Part shown: in pieces, positions 24,462 through 37,857 of the stretch
How the letters are laid out: each line of letters opens with the position of its first letter
Numbering within the stretch: the stretch's first letter is position 1
Program-made: the position numbers and the translations under genes
NCBI GenBank assembly: GCA_921293015.1
Contig: OV121097.1
Location: forward strand, 18,413,924-18,477,923
Direction: 5' to 3'
Origin: Phorcus lineatus
Taxonomy: Eukaryota > Mollusca > Gastropoda > Trochida > Trochidae
Length of the DNA stretch: 64,000 nucleotides
The notes under the pieces: generated by a model
Databases searched by the model: none
What the model was told of the DNA's origin: nothing
Seen by the model: only the letters and a program-made list of their open reading frames with translations

Positions 24462-26672
24462 TGTGTAAAGACTGTATACGACTGTCCCGTTAAAGAGAAG
24501 ACTATGTGCTAGTATTCAGCAAGGTTAAAGAGAGTGTGAGACTGTCCCGCTGAAGAGAAGACTATGTGCTAGTATTCAGCAAGGTTAAAGACAGTGTGAG
24601 ACTGTCCCGCTGAAGAAACGACTGTGCTAGAATTCAGCAAGGTTAAAGACAGTGTGAGACTGTCCCGCTGAATAGAAGACTATGTGCTAGTTTTCAGCAA
24701 GGTTAAAGAGAGTGTGAGACTGTCCCGCTGAAGAGAAGACTATGTGCTAGAATTCAGCAAGGTTAAAGAGAGTGTGAGACTGTCCCGCTGAAGAAACGAC
24801 TGTGCTAGAATTCAGCAAGGTTAAAGACAGTGTGAGACTGTCCCGCTGAATAGAAGACTATGCGCTAGTTTTCAGCAAGGTTAAAGACAGTGTGAGACTG
24901 TCCCGCTGAAGAGAAGACTATGTGCTAGTATTCAGCAAGGTTAAAGACAGTGTGAGACTGTCCCGCTGAAGAAACGACTGTGCTAGAATTCAGCAAGGTT
25001 AAAGACAGTGTGAGACTGTCCCGCTGAATAGAAGACTATGTGCTAGTTTTCAGCAAGGTTAAAGAGAGTGTGAGACTGTCCCGCTGAAGAAAAGACTATG
25101 TGCTAGTATTCAGCAAGGTTAAAGACAGTGTGAGACTGTCCCGCTGAAGAGAAGACTATGTGCTAGTTTTCAGCAAGGATAAAGAGAGTGTGAGACTGTC
25201 CCGCTGAAGAGAAGACTATGTGCTAGTATTCAGCAAGGTTAAAGAGAGTGTGAGACTGTCCCGCTGAAGAAACGACTGTGCTAGAATTCAGCAAGGTTAA
25301 AGACAGTGTGAGACTGTCCCGCTGAATAGAAGACTATGTGCTAGTTTTCAGCAAGGTTAAAGAGAGTGTGAGACTGTCCCGCTGAAGAGAAGACTATGTG
25401 CTAGTATTCAGCAAGGTTAAAGAGAGTGTGAGACTGTCCCGCTGAATAGAAGACTATGTGCTAGTTTTCAGCAAGGGTCACGAGACAGTATACGACTGTC
25501 CCGGTGAAGAGAAAACTTTGTGCTTCTTTTCAGCAAGGTTAAAGAGAGTGTGAGACTGTCCCGCTGAATAGAAGACTATGTGCTAGTTTTCAGCAAGGTT
25601 AAAGAGAGTGTGAGACTGTCCCGCTGAAGAGAAGACTATGTGCTAGTATTCAGCAAGGTTAAAGACAGTGTGAGACTGTCCCGCTGAATAGAAGACTATG
25701 CGCTAGTTTTCAGCAAGGTTAAAGACAGTGTGAGACTGTCCCGCTGAAGAGAAGACTATGTGCTAGTATTCAGCAAGGTTAAAGACAGTGTGAGACTGTC
25801 CCGCTGAAGAAACGACTGTGCTAGAATTCAGCAAGGTTAAAGACAGTGTGAGACTGTCCCGCTGAATAGAAGACTATGTGCTAGTTTTCAGCAAGGTTAA
25901 AGAGAGTGTGAGACTGTCCCGCTGAAGAGAAGACTATGTGCTAGTATTCAGCAAGGTTAAAGACAGTGTGAGACTGTCCCGCTGAAGAGAAGACTATGTG
26001 CTAGTTTTCAGCAAGGTTAAAGAGAGTGTGAGACTGTCCCGCTGAAGAGAAGACTATGTGCTAGTATTCAGCAAGGTTAAAGAGAGTGTGAGACTGTCCC
26101 GCTGAAGAAACGACTGTGCTAGAATTCAGCAAGGTTAAAGACAGTGTGAGACTGTCCCGCTGAATAGAAGACTATGTGCTAGTTTTCAGCAAGGTTAAAG
26201 AGAGTGTGAGACTGTCCCGCTGAAGAGAAGACTATGTGCTAGTATTCAGCAAGGTTAAAGAGAGTGTGAGACTGTCCCGCTGAATAGAAGACTATGTGCT
26301 AGTTTTCAGCAAGGGTCACGAGACAGTATACGACTGTCCCGGTGAAGAGAAAACTTTGTGCTTCTTTTCAGCAAGGTTAAAGAGAGTGTGAGACTGTCCC
26401 TTTAAAGAGAAGACTATGTGCTAGAATTCAGCAAGGTTAAAGACAGTGTGAGACTGTCCCGCTGAAGAGAAGACTATGTGCTAGTTTTCAGCAAGGGTCA
26501 CGAGACAGTATACGACTGTCCCGGTGAAGTAAAGACTTTGTGCTACTTTTCAGCGAGGGTCACGAGACAGTATACGACTGTCCCTTTGAAGAGAACATTT
26601 TGCTACTTATCAGCAAGGGTCGAGACAGTGGGAGACTGTTCCGGTGAAGAGAAGACTATGTGCTACTGATAA
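24462..26672 (+). repeat. 60-bp minisatellite array with 838-bp higher-order period
   Basis: About 37 units of 57-60 bp, each with gtgtgagactgtcccgctga and ctag(t/a)(a/t)ttcagcaagg. Three main variants differ in the middle (agagaag, aatagaag, agaaacg). The order of variants repeats: tgcgctag occurs at 24861 and 25699, and the rare unit with cacgagacag at 25479 and 26317, both 838 bp apart. Units after 26400 are diverged. No coding potential. Confidence 0.95.
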
Positions 26673-27027
26673 GCTGATGTCAGGACACAATGCATGTATA
26701 TGGGACCTGCTAAGGTTAGGACGCATATTCACTGACATGTTGTAATCAAGAGCCAATGTGACTATCCTGCTGAAAAAGGGTTCAGCGTTACTCACTTGCA
26801 GAAAATGTCACTATGACTACCCTATCCATGTCGGAACACCATTTGATCACTAAGTAAACTTTTGAAAACTGAATCAAATCGGACTTCTATCAGGCGCAAA
26901 TTGAAAAAAAACCCATCTTAAGTCACGACCCAATGTAACAAAATAATGAAGTTTGAACCGAAAATGACCCTTTTCTGAATATCCATATAGTGACTCAAAG
27001 GATAGGTGGATATTTTAACCGAAATTC

Positions 27028-27146
27028 ACTTACCCGAAGTGATGATTGTATGTGACTTACCCGATGAAGTGATGATCGCATGTGACTTCCCCGATGAAGT
27101 GATGATCGCATGTGACTTCCCCGATTAAGTGATGATCGCATGTGAC
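27028..27146. repeat. Tandem repeat, ~30-bp unit x4
   Basis: Four copies of a unit built on gaagtgatgatcgcatgtg followed by acttccccgat. Confidence 0.85.
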
Positions 27147-27242
27147 ATAACTGATAAAATCAGGACCAGAAGTGCCCGTCAGCTCAATACCGTACTGTCC
27201 AAGGTGACTTGTTTTGTCATATTCGGATCATTCATGACTAAC

Positions 27243-30200
27243 CTTTTGAAATGAGGAGCGTGATTCTCACACGTAACTGCGACGCCACACATGTCCTGGT
27301 CCATGTCCTCCACCTGGGAGGTTCCCTTGTGTGTCCTTAAGTGGTTACCACGACTGTAGCATTTGTTTACAAATCCCCCAGACGGTTTAGATTCTGAAAT
27401 ATGTATATACCAGTTTCGTATTACGATTGCACCACGAACTTCGTTTTTCTGCCTATAGTTAGGCAGTAATTAAACTAGGATTATTTAAAAGGTGGAAAAT
27501 ATGTGCAGACGGAAGGTATGATGTATACATTTCACATAGTTTGTTAAAAGGAATAAGTGTAGGGTACACCTAACTCGCGTAATATCCAATAAATACCCTA
27601 CATTAATTAATGTTTTTCACTTTAGAATTATGTTCATTCGGTGAGTAAACTCCTGAAACAATTATCAATTTACTATTTAAATGTCCTCAAACAGTGAATG
27701 TATGGAAGGAATTATCGAGCTGGTTGGAAACATTGTCTAAAGGAAATACAAACTTTTCACATGTAATGTCATTTTTGGTTTTGAAGGCAAAAATAATAAC
27801 CCACTTAATGCACTAGTAGTGAAATACGATTTATATAAAATGCGCTTAAGAAAGATGAAACCAAACTTTAATGTTCTTCAAAGAGAAATATTCGAGTTTT
27901 ATAAAGCTACAAAATATAGCTTAATCAATTGCACAACCAGCAAAATTGTATTCATTCTCCTTCCATACACTATTTTCAAATGCATATGTGACTATTTCGA
28001 TAACAAATATCCGATTTACATGTATAAGAGAGAAAACATTATGGAGAATTGTGATGTGAATGTTCAAATGTATTTTAAAAATTCACTTGCTATCAATTTT
28101 TGTACAATATGATGAGCTTTTGATATTTGAAATCTCTGCACTCCAGTAATTTTAATATAGATTTTGTATATATATGATTATCCCTATCAGCTACCTGAAG
28201 ACTTATAATTAGGCATTTCAATTCATTTGTTATAAATATCTGTACCCCACTCAGACCTTACATGTATACTGTTACTCAGGTATTGTAGATTTAGACTTCG
28301 TTTATCAAGTCTATCCTTATCAACCACCTGAATATTGGTTTCAAACAGCTGATAATATATATGTATGGTATTTTGGGAAATAAAACTTGTTAAAAAAATA
28401 AAAAAGTTTTTCATTTAGAGCGTGCAGTGCATTAGTTTCAACAGATTTCTAACTTAAATGAAGAGATATCATATGAGTGAAGGTCACCCCAACCGGCTCC
28501 TCGTTTCCACCGGGTTATGACAGGAAGTCAATAGTTCCAGCATTGCATAAATTGCTCTTTTTAACTCATTCAGTATGCTGTTCGAAAGGGTTTTATCGTT
28601 ATCTCATTAAGGGATCGTTATGGACCCTAAGACTGACCCATACGAAAATATAAAGAGGGATATTTTGAGGACCTTAACGACATGTAGTGTGCACGTGGGG
28701 TGGGGAACAATATAAGAAAGTGTGTACTTATCGCGTTCCATGGATTCAGTTACAGTAATCTTAGATAAAGCCAAGGAAAGCTACAAATATGACTTAATGA
28801 TGAATATTTCATACTTTGTCCACAATTAAGAATAAAGTGTCACCATTTCAATTTTCAAATTAATATCGATCCTGACTTTTCGGAAAGATTGACGAATATT
28901 CGACTTAAAAAAGGTTTTCCGAAAAACCGATGGTTTCGATTAATCACTTAATTTGAAGAATGAAGTTGTGGGAAAGATATGGTATATTTGTTTGAAGAAA
29001 TATATAACGATTACATTTGAAAGTAATGTTCTTAGAGACAGTAAGTGTGTACCCCGTTACATCCCTTTATACGTTTTCTAGAGTAACAGGTGTTTGATCG
29101 TCGACTCAACTGCGTAAGAGACATTTGTTTCCGACAAAAAATGTCCGACGCACGGCGACTTGGATCGAGTAGATATGTCATTGAGAAATTCTTCCACTCC
29201 TCTTTTGCTTATTATTTGAGAAAGTGTCTATATTGCGCTTTGTGACATTGAGCAACACGTCGACTAGTTCATCCCGCGGGAATAATCGTTATCATTTGTT
29301 CAAAGTTGCCAATGTCAATGTAGCGTTTAGCTGTCAAATTCTACGTAACAAAAGATGATGTTGTCTAGCTCAATGTCACGCTGTTTCAACCTACTGTGTC
29401 AACCTGGCGAATGCAAATAAAGCAGAAACGTCCATTTTGTTAACGGTAAACACTGTGTCTTTCCAATCTCATTAAAATAAAACCCAAATGCTCCACTACA
29501 TTATGCGTGTAGATCTCACCAGGCTCCGTTACGTAAGCCGTCAGGTTTGCCTCTGACATAATTCAAATCAGCCAATCAGCGAATTCGCGAATTTATGGTG
29601 CAGGTAAATTGCATTTCGCTTTTACGCTTTTCAGAACTCGGAAATCAAAAACTTCCGACTGTTTTCCGAATGTCGTACTACCTAAATATCCGAATTAATG
29701 TATTTTATGTACATTCAATTTACCCTAGCTCGGTTTGTTGGACAAACATGTCAAATCGAAAGCTACCAAGTTATCTTTCGCAAAGCAATCTCTGCTTACC
29801 TCAACTTACATACATCCTTTAGTAGACGGTATCAATCCAAATGCTTATTCTGGAAACAGATACGTTGAACAAACGTTTCGTCTTTTAATTTGTAGTAATC
29901 GTTGAATAATTATAAATTTCGTGAAACAAATTAACCATAAACATGTTGAGAAACGAAAACTATCAAAGCATGTACAAATGCCAATACTAGGTTTCTTGAT
30001 AATTATATATTAGTCATATGCGACGTCATTAGATTGACCCTTGTTTCGTCAAAGACCGAACTATTAAAAGTAAATCTGCTGGGTTGGAACGTAGTAACGG
30101 ACATATGCAAACAACTTCAACTTGTTCTCTCTTAAATCTAACATCTATAAGAGTTTCAACTTCTACATGCGACTTTACTTGCATTCTATTTGAATGCTAT

Positions 30201-33200
30201 CTAGAGACACGCATTGTGATTGCATGAAGGTATCTGCGGCAAGCCAATGAAATTTAGAGGTCAAACTGAAACAAAGGTTAACATGACGGCTTGAGCAAGG
30301 GAACCTAGTGAGATCTATGATCTGCGTAACGTTGTGCAGCAATTTTAGATTTTATTTTAATGAGATTGCGTGTCTTTCATCACGCCCATAAAGCAAATTT
30401 AAAAGTTATGTTTCTTAGGATTCATTGCTGGATTTACGAAGCCACCGCAAGCGATTGTGTCTACTAAAGGCTCTCAAATTAGAGTCAACAACTGGTAAAT
30501 AGAACGTTGACAGTTTGGTGTTACTCGAACTATGTATATTTTGTGTATCATCATCTATTACAAGATCATGACGAAAATAGCGTGTTACGACGTAAATTGT
30601 AATAAAAACGTAAATTGTAATACTTGCAGCAAATTGTAATAACTCTTGACGTAAATTGTAATAAAAACGCAGATTGTAATAAAACTTGACGTAAATTGTA
30701 ATACGCAAATTGTAATAAACTGACGTAAGTTGTAATAATATCTTCTTGCGGTAAAATGTAATAAATATTTACGTATATTGCAATAATCGAATTATCAAGG
30801 GGACCTAAAACTACCTCAAAATCCCCTTCACTTAAACTTAGATTTCACATTAACATATCAAGAAATATTTTTCAAGAAGTTTCAGCTTGATTCATTTTAC
30901 GCAAAAACATACATATTTAGGGTTACCCACGCTTCTCGTTCTACATAGAATGAAACGGTTTGTACCGTACACCGTATGCTTCTAAATGTCCTAGGCAAGC
31001 TTTGATCGGATATACATTACAGCAAATGCAGACGCCAAATAAGGGTTTGAACCTGCTAATAATATATAGAAATTCATAAATAAGAAGAAAAATGGAGTTG
31101 TACAAATTCTAGCGAGATTTAAGATAATATATGGCGAGGGGGCTGGGTAAGGGATATTTGACCAGCTATTATTATAAATTTTTTATATAATTTATTATTA
31201 TATATCTATAGACATTGGTAGATATTTTGGAGACAGTAGATGATTATAACAGAAAAGTCGACGCTTTTACTTACAATCTGTATGCCACCCAAACCAAATA
31301 AAATGAAAATATTTTGTTAACATTCATTTATTCTTTTAATTTCATGACGGCAGTAACTAATATCTAAACTACTAACCAATTATGTCTATGTATATGGGAG
31401 GATAACGAATTAGACACAACCATGAGGTTTTATTTGTAACCAAATTCTTTAAATAAGTCAATGCAAAAGAACATACTTTAAAACAATGAATGTTTTCTTT
31501 TAATGCTGCATTAAATAAACAGTGACACGGCTGCATGTAGATATGACCCTTATATGACTCCCGTCATGTCCTTTAATCAAAGTACATTTTGTACGTTCAA
31601 TCTTATTTTCCAATTTCATTAGACAGGCATTAATCTATTGGAGTACTCTAAAAAATTCATATTTTTATTCTATCATTAGCACGCATGCAACATTAATTCT
31701 ACCATAACTGTGCAAAATACCCAATTCTGATTGGCTGCTGTGAAAAATTAGAGGGTGTATAATCTGGTTATACAGTCTTCTGTTTACTTCGTCTAACGCG
31801 CAAAAATTCACTAGTTGCCTAGCAACAATATTGTCTAAGTACTTGTCCGCCGGACATTTTTACAAAAAATAACATTTTAGTGATTAACAATTCACAACTA
31901 TATAAAATTCCAGTTTAATGAACTTATGCAACTTCGTAACCCGGTCAAACACGTCGAAACCCCGACAGTTCATGAAGGCAGGCATCCAATAACACGGCGC
32001 CGCGGTTAGGGCTAGGCTGGTGATGCTTTGAAAGTTGAAACAGAGACGGAAAAATATCACACAAAATTAAAATTGCACTTACGTCATAACTTTATTCAAA
32101 ACATCAATGTCTTAATACCGACAATTAAAATATTGCAGAAATTATTCCGAACGCTGACGCTGATCGAGAAATACCAACATAGAGTGAGCTCCCTTGAAAG
32201 CATTTGGAAATTGTCGGTAATGTCCGAGGCTTACTTCAAGTAACGTTATTCAAGATTCCAAAGTACGTCATCTTTGTATGAATGTCAGTCCGTGGAAATC
32301 GTGCACGGGCATCGATGACACAGCACAAACGAGCAAATGCGACTTTAAATTAAATTTAGAGCTATTATAATTCCGTTATATGCCTCTGATTTCCAAACAC
32401 AGTATGTTTATCTCCTAAATATCCTCTCAAGATCGCTACGAGAAACAGGTTAGGGCCCTGTGACTGTTTTGCGTATAGAAAGTTTGTATGGTTGTCATTT
32501 AGATTTGTTTACGTAACCCTTACGCTTACAGGGCAATAGCACGATTTTTTAAATATTTATTTATTAAATTTTTCCCAATTAATCATTTGTTTATGCGAGA
32601 TGTATGTTCAAAACATCCCATTACTGAACCCGATTATCCGTAGTCGTAGAGGAACAATAAGATATAAACAAAAAACTACTGGCGGCCATTTTTGTGTGAA
32701 CACCGTTTAATCATTTGAGGTATAGAAATTGGTTCGCATAGTTTAAACGATCATATTACGTTCGTTTTAAAACTGCTTCTTTCATTAAAAGACATTGTCT
32801 TGCAATTGTAAACATTCAAATAATTGAGCTTCTTTTTGAGCGATGACATACGTTATCAAGTATCACAATTACATACGAAAAAAATCCCAACTTCGCCAGC
32901 ACTTGCCTTTTGTGTATTTGTATGAGTTGTAAGCCAAAGGCTCAAATATTACAAATCTTCATTTTAATATTGGATATCAATGATACGGGCACATACTTGA
33001 TTAATGATATCTATTAAAACAGATTGATGAATGTAGATTGGACTTTTTACTTTTCAAGCTTTCGAAGTATAGTGCTATTTCAAAGAGAAAGATATCTATT
33101 AAACAAAGTTCTGTGACTGCATGTTCAAAGATTACCTATAATATTCATACAAGACCTCCCTTAACCTGCCATGATGGGTATGATTGTAATAATACACACA

Positions 33201-36200
33201 AGAGGACAATGCATTTTCTTGTTGTTGACATTCGTTTGAAGTTCGTTCAGCAAGCGTATTATATCTGGTTCAAGTGCGTTTGTGTAGGTCGGTCAGAAGA
33301 AGACAATTTTTGAACACGCATATTGATTGCGTATAAGCGTCCTCAGCCAAATTTGAGCATATCCAAGACTGTCACGACGAAAAAGAACCAACCTTAGAAC
33401 AATTACATGTCTATGAGGGTGGTATATGGCATGTGAATTGTATATTTCATATTTCGTATACCTAGACTTGCTTCGTAAGTTACACGTAATGTCGAGTTCA
33501 AATTATCATTTAAGAGCCACTCCGTGATTTTCATAACATATCATTTACCTTTGATGTCATATGTGCTAGTGTAAAATCAAAACATCTTAACTTTTCATGT
33601 CCAAAGGACATATACATGAAAAATACTGGTTGTCCATGAACATTTTTAAAACAGCCTTATAAATGCACAGAGGTGTAGATACCACGTCCAATATACATGG
33701 ATACTAGTAATATAACCTAATAAACTCTATCAACTCCTAACTGCCCTCCTGGCTGTTATAGATAAGTCTCCAAAATTACGTTTGACTATTTGACGCGCGC
33801 CACTGTTCGGTTTTCGATCATAATTGCGACGTTCAACCTTTATATTGTCACTGTAAAAAACAATAAGCTTTAAAATGTGCCTTTTTGGAAACAGTCGATA
33901 CTTTGCGATCAAATGACATCATTGATTAAGATTGGCACATATATGATTCCAACAACTCACGGAGTTGCTCTTTAACTACAGTTATTGATTGATAATGTGT
34001 GAACGTTATATTACATTGAAAACAAAAATGACTAACAAAATTTACAATCGGATAATTACAAATTCATTATTGTTCGGAAGGACATTATTTTACAGATATA
34101 TTCTCTGTTTCATCAACTGGTACGAGTAGGGTTGTAAACTGGAATCGTGTAATGTCTATACCGCACGCATAAATACTCAGAAAAGAGTACTAGTATAAAT
34201 GAAGTCAATACATCCTTTTTTGTTTATATCACACCAAAATCATACGTTTAATGTGTTGCATTATTTCGTTTTATTTTTTTGATGATGTACTGTAGGCCTT
34301 TGGGTATATTGAGTAGAGACTGAATCGGATACATATGGTAACTACAAACAATGTCAATATGTTCAACTTATACATTTTAAAAGAGAAATAAACAAACAGC
34401 TTTGAAGGATGAAACCTCTTTTTTCTGTCACTGTCTTAAAATTATTGTGTTATTCAACTCGAGTTACACCCTCTTACTGAAGGACTAAAGCTCAAAATAG
34501 CATTGATAGCGGTTTGTAACACGATATAGCAACCCCCTTGCTCTTACCCAATCTCCTATCCAAATCGTAACCCAACTTTGGTGCTAACCAATAAAAATGT
34601 AATATGGTGAGCCTCAAGCATGAAAAGCAATTCAAGCCCGAGTATCATGATGATTATGAAGAAATGCCAGTAACTTTTTAGTTTCGTGCGACAGACATGA
34701 AATTGGACTCATTCGAAAGTTATAATAATTACCCCATTTCTTTTTTACTACACTAGCATTATGTCATAGCGCAAAACAGGATTAAAAGGGTCACCTCCCT
34801 AAAATGTAACCCTTCTATGAACTTAGTTTTTGGGGATGGACAGGGATATCTACATGTATTACTCCTTATCCTAAAATATAACATTTTCATAACTTAACTT
34901 TGTCCTCGAATATATAGTCAAAGCAGGTTTGGGGGTTGACACCCTGCGACTACCTATTTGAACGTGATCGTAAAAATTTATATGATCTCCTTTTATTCAG
35001 ATTAGTTAGGGAGTGATAGATATTACAAATCATGCAAAGCGATATTAAAACAAGAGTAGAATCGATAACTCCACTTGGTCGGAAAAATTCAAATGATGAA
35101 AGAAAATCACATTTATATGAAAACCATAATTTTGTTTGTAAAATTGGATGGAAAAAACGTAGGTACCAATAACAATCCATCCCATCTTTCACAAGATCCT
35201 GTTTTCATATAAAACGCTAAAGATTTGTAAACCAATGATCATGATTTATAAAGACCTCATTCAGTAAGTCCATATTTTATTGGTAAACAACAAGACAAAG
35301 AAATAAACATAAGAAAAGCCTTTCATTATTTTTCGTATTTCCCATTGCTAGTCTGTCTGTCTGTGTTCAGTCCCTCTGTCTATTTGCAAGTGAATCACTT
35401 TGTCTTTCTTTATTTGCCACAACTTTTTCTACTTTACTTGTTGCATTAAAACTCTAATGAACATTCCCACGGTTTTATTCTGTTTTTCATAATTATTAAC
35501 CAAAAACCCCTTTTAAATTCGTAATTTTGAGAAATGCAATTGGTTATTACAAATTACGTAAAAAGTTATTACATTTTACCGCAAGTAGAGATTATTACAA
35601 TTTACGTCAATTTTTTTTACAATTTGCGTTTTACAATTTACGTCAGTTTTATTACAATTTACGTTTTTATTACAATTTACACCAAGATTTATTACAATTT
35701 GCTGCAAGTGTTACAATTCACGTTTTATTACAATTCACGTCTTAACATAGCGCCCGGTTGCAAAGGTCCTTCGATCGCTTCTTTGGCAGAACTAATCCAA
35801 AGAAAATGACTCCTAAAACTTTAAAACTTTATAAACTTTACTTATTTCCTATTCAAAATGATAATTTACATGTTACACAAAGTGTGCCCCAAAGTGTTTT
35901 TATACTATTAGTTATCGGCTAAATATTAGTTCACGTCCAATGTACTTACAGGTTTTCAGAATATTGTTTTAAGCTTTCAACAGTCCCAAGATATCACATT
36001 GTAGAAAAAAGTATGTAAATGCTTTTTTTAGATTATATATTAATGATTATATTCCCTTTTGCAGATGATACACAATTATACTTTTTTCAAATCATTTCTA
36101 CTACAACAAATATACTTATAAAACCACCTCTTAAAAAGAGCACAGATGCTCTAAAAAGCCTGAAAAATGCCACATCCCCTCAAGCCTTCCAAACTCCTTT

Positions 36201-37857
36201 TCATCCCATAGCGTTTTACTTAGTGTTGCAACTATTAGACAGTGCACAGTCACGGTGAAATACACGATTAATTGAAGACCTGGGCAGTTTCATACTGCGG
36301 TCAATGTTCAAGATCATTCTGAATTTAGAGGACGAGATTTCAAAGTGCCTTTTCATTTTTTGGTTCACAGGCATTTGGTTCGTTCGAAAATTCATTGTCA
36401 TAGAACTTTGACAACATTTTATATTAAATCGTATCCGTAAAAAGGGTAACATCCCAGAGATAGAGTTTTGAGGGGGACGTCCTCCCATTCCCATGTTTTG
36501 ATGGTGAATGATAATCTGAAACTTTTAGCTTCCTACGGCAAATGGTTTTGGTTTTAGCTAACCAACCTAAAATTGTCCCCTGCAACGCTATTTTTGGTGG
36601 ATAGGACAAGGAGATTCTTAGATCTTAGTGTCCACCCTACAATAAAGATATTCTCTAGTTTGGAGATTCCGGGCATTAATGGTGTCAGGTGAATAGCAAA
36701 AAAGGTAGGAGAATCGAACCCCTGCGCTACCCATATTTGAAGGAGAGCCTGAACCAGAACTTGAGTCTCCATGTATGTAAATTTGCACTTCCTAATTTGT
36801 ATGCCAACCATGGCCAGTTTAGGAAAAGTCGTTTAAACGTTTAAGGTGAAACCCTGTCGTTCTCTCATTTGATGATGCGGGGTGGCACACGTACCTCCCA
36901 AAAACATTAAAGATTTAGAGGTGCAGCAGTTCTGTAAAAGAAGTCGAAAAAGCAAAATGTTTACGGACGACGCCCAAGCGAATATGCCATAAGCCTACAG
37001 GGATTTCAGGCGGGGTGAGCTAAACATTTATTATTTCTATACAGAGAAAATCAATCATTGCAGCGAACAACAGTAATGTGAGAAATGAATGGCTAATGTA
37101 GTTCAGACAAAGTTCAGTTTAATTATGATTTGATTTAAAGATATTTCTGATGGAAGTAGATTAATCGAGGCTACACGCAAATCTATATGGATTACGACTC
37201 TGTTGTCCTTACCCATTATACATGTATTCTGTATATGTTTTCTGCTATTAGAACGTCATCATCGGTCGACGAGGAGGCATTGCTCTTGCTCATTCATCTA
37301 TAACCCATCCTAAAGCCATTCTCTCCCGAAACCCTTCGAAATGTTCATCAGGGCAAACTGTTTACTCAAATTACCCATGCACCCGTGATTTGAATAATTC
37401 AGTGAATCGGCTACGTCCATCGGGCCTGCAAGCCTCTCAAAAACATGTTTCACCACGCTTTCAAGCCTTCTATCATAAGAGCGGTAGCTCCGTCATTAAT
37501 TCATTTGCAAACTCTATTCTAATACGCACATGTACTCTTCTAGGGCTAACGACAGGTTCCCCTAGAGGCGAAATCTTGCAACATAAACTACTTTGCAAAG
37601 AACCAAATGAAAACAGCGCATCTACTTGTATGCATAACATATGTGTTGTCTGCGAGGCATATGCAAAGATGCAGTTATTAGATATGGCTAACGTGTTCTG
37701 TAAAGAAGATTCAAAGAGAATGGAATCGTGCGTGCTGGATACACGTGAGAATAGCTTACCGTAGATGAGGACTGTTATGGAGTGAACATGACAAGATTTC
37801 TTCACACTCGTGGATTGTACACACGCAATCAGACCCAGCAGCGCCGCTAGCAGCATC
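27243..37857 (-). CDS. Secreted cysteine-containing protein, first two exons only (paralogue of the gene at 46-50 kb)
   Basis: Exon 1 spans 37857-37760 (ATG at 37856-37854), following a good acceptor-like tgtctgtacag. It encodes MLLAALLGLIACVQS, a clear signal peptide, then TSVKKSCHVHSITVLIY, with donor ggtaagc in phase 1. Exon 2 is 27393-27243, between atttcag and gttagt. It encodes SKPSGGFVNKCYSRGNH... and ...DMDQDMCGVAVTCENHAPHFK, ending in phase 2. Intron phases, one cysteine in exon 1 and the C-x5-C motif in exon 2 match the gene at 46045-50571, which is why I join two exons 10.4 kb apart. Later exons should lie to the left, but none is convincing. The intron contains a 5.2-kb transposon. 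Family not recognised; exon linkage is inference. Confidence 0.6.
28120..30577. other. Intron of the reverse-strand secreted-protein gene, no feature seen
   Basis: AT-rich sequence. The short frames here, including one at 27819-28112, have no family or splice support. Confidence 0.45.
30578..30582. repeat. Target site duplication, left of copy 1
   Basis: tagcg, repeated at 35748-35752 directly after the right terminus. Confidence 0.8.
30583..35747 (+). mobile_element. TIR-array transposon, copy 1 (5165 bp, 5-bp target duplication)
   Basis: Starts TGTTACGACGTAAATTG and ends with the inverted form (caattcacgtcttaaca). It is flanked by tagcg at 30578-30582 and 35748-35752. Each terminus (about 30583-30790 and 35540-35747) is an array of ~10 copies of a motif centred on GTAAATTGTAATAA, in inverted orientation at the two ends. 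The interior is AT-rich, has no recognisable transposase, and matches the interior of copy 2 in reverse. Relative to copy 2 it has extra blocks at about 31697-32413 and 32798-33914. TG...CA ends with a 5-bp duplication suggest a DDE-integrase type of mover; the superfamily is undetermined. Confidence 0.92.
35748..35752. repeat. Target site duplication, right of copy 1
   Basis: tagcg, matching 30578-30582. Confidence 0.8.
35753..36839. other. No supported gene; possible tRNA-like box B relic
   Basis: On the reverse strand near 36710-36740 there is ggtagcgcaggggttcgattc-type sequence (box B-like), perhaps the head of a decayed SINE. Nothing else is recognisable. Confidence 0.3.
36840..37025 (+). 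repeat. Relic of the right end of the TAGCTCATCAG element family
   Basis: Contains gaagtcgaaaaagcaaaatg, tttacggacgacgcc and atatgccataagcc, then ggtgagcta. This is the same succession as 60265-60390 at the right end of the satellite-bearing element. Confidence 0.6.
37026..37759. other. Intron start of the reverse-strand secreted-protein gene
   Basis: No further exon seen. The open frame on the + strand (37390-37764) overlaps the signal-peptide exon and is a shadow. Confidence 0.4.

Noticed and set aside
23628..26672. CRISPR-like array
   Set aside because: Units are contiguous 57-60-bp repeats without unique spacers, in a eukaryotic genome.
35527..35809. Open frames rich in YYNLRQ (also near 30415, 51360 and 54907)
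   Set aside because: They are translations of the repeated attacaatttacg motif of the transposon termini, identical in nature at four places.
37390..37764. 124-codon + strand open frame
   Set aside because: It is antisense to the signal-peptide exon of the reverse-strand gene and has no recognisable features of its own.
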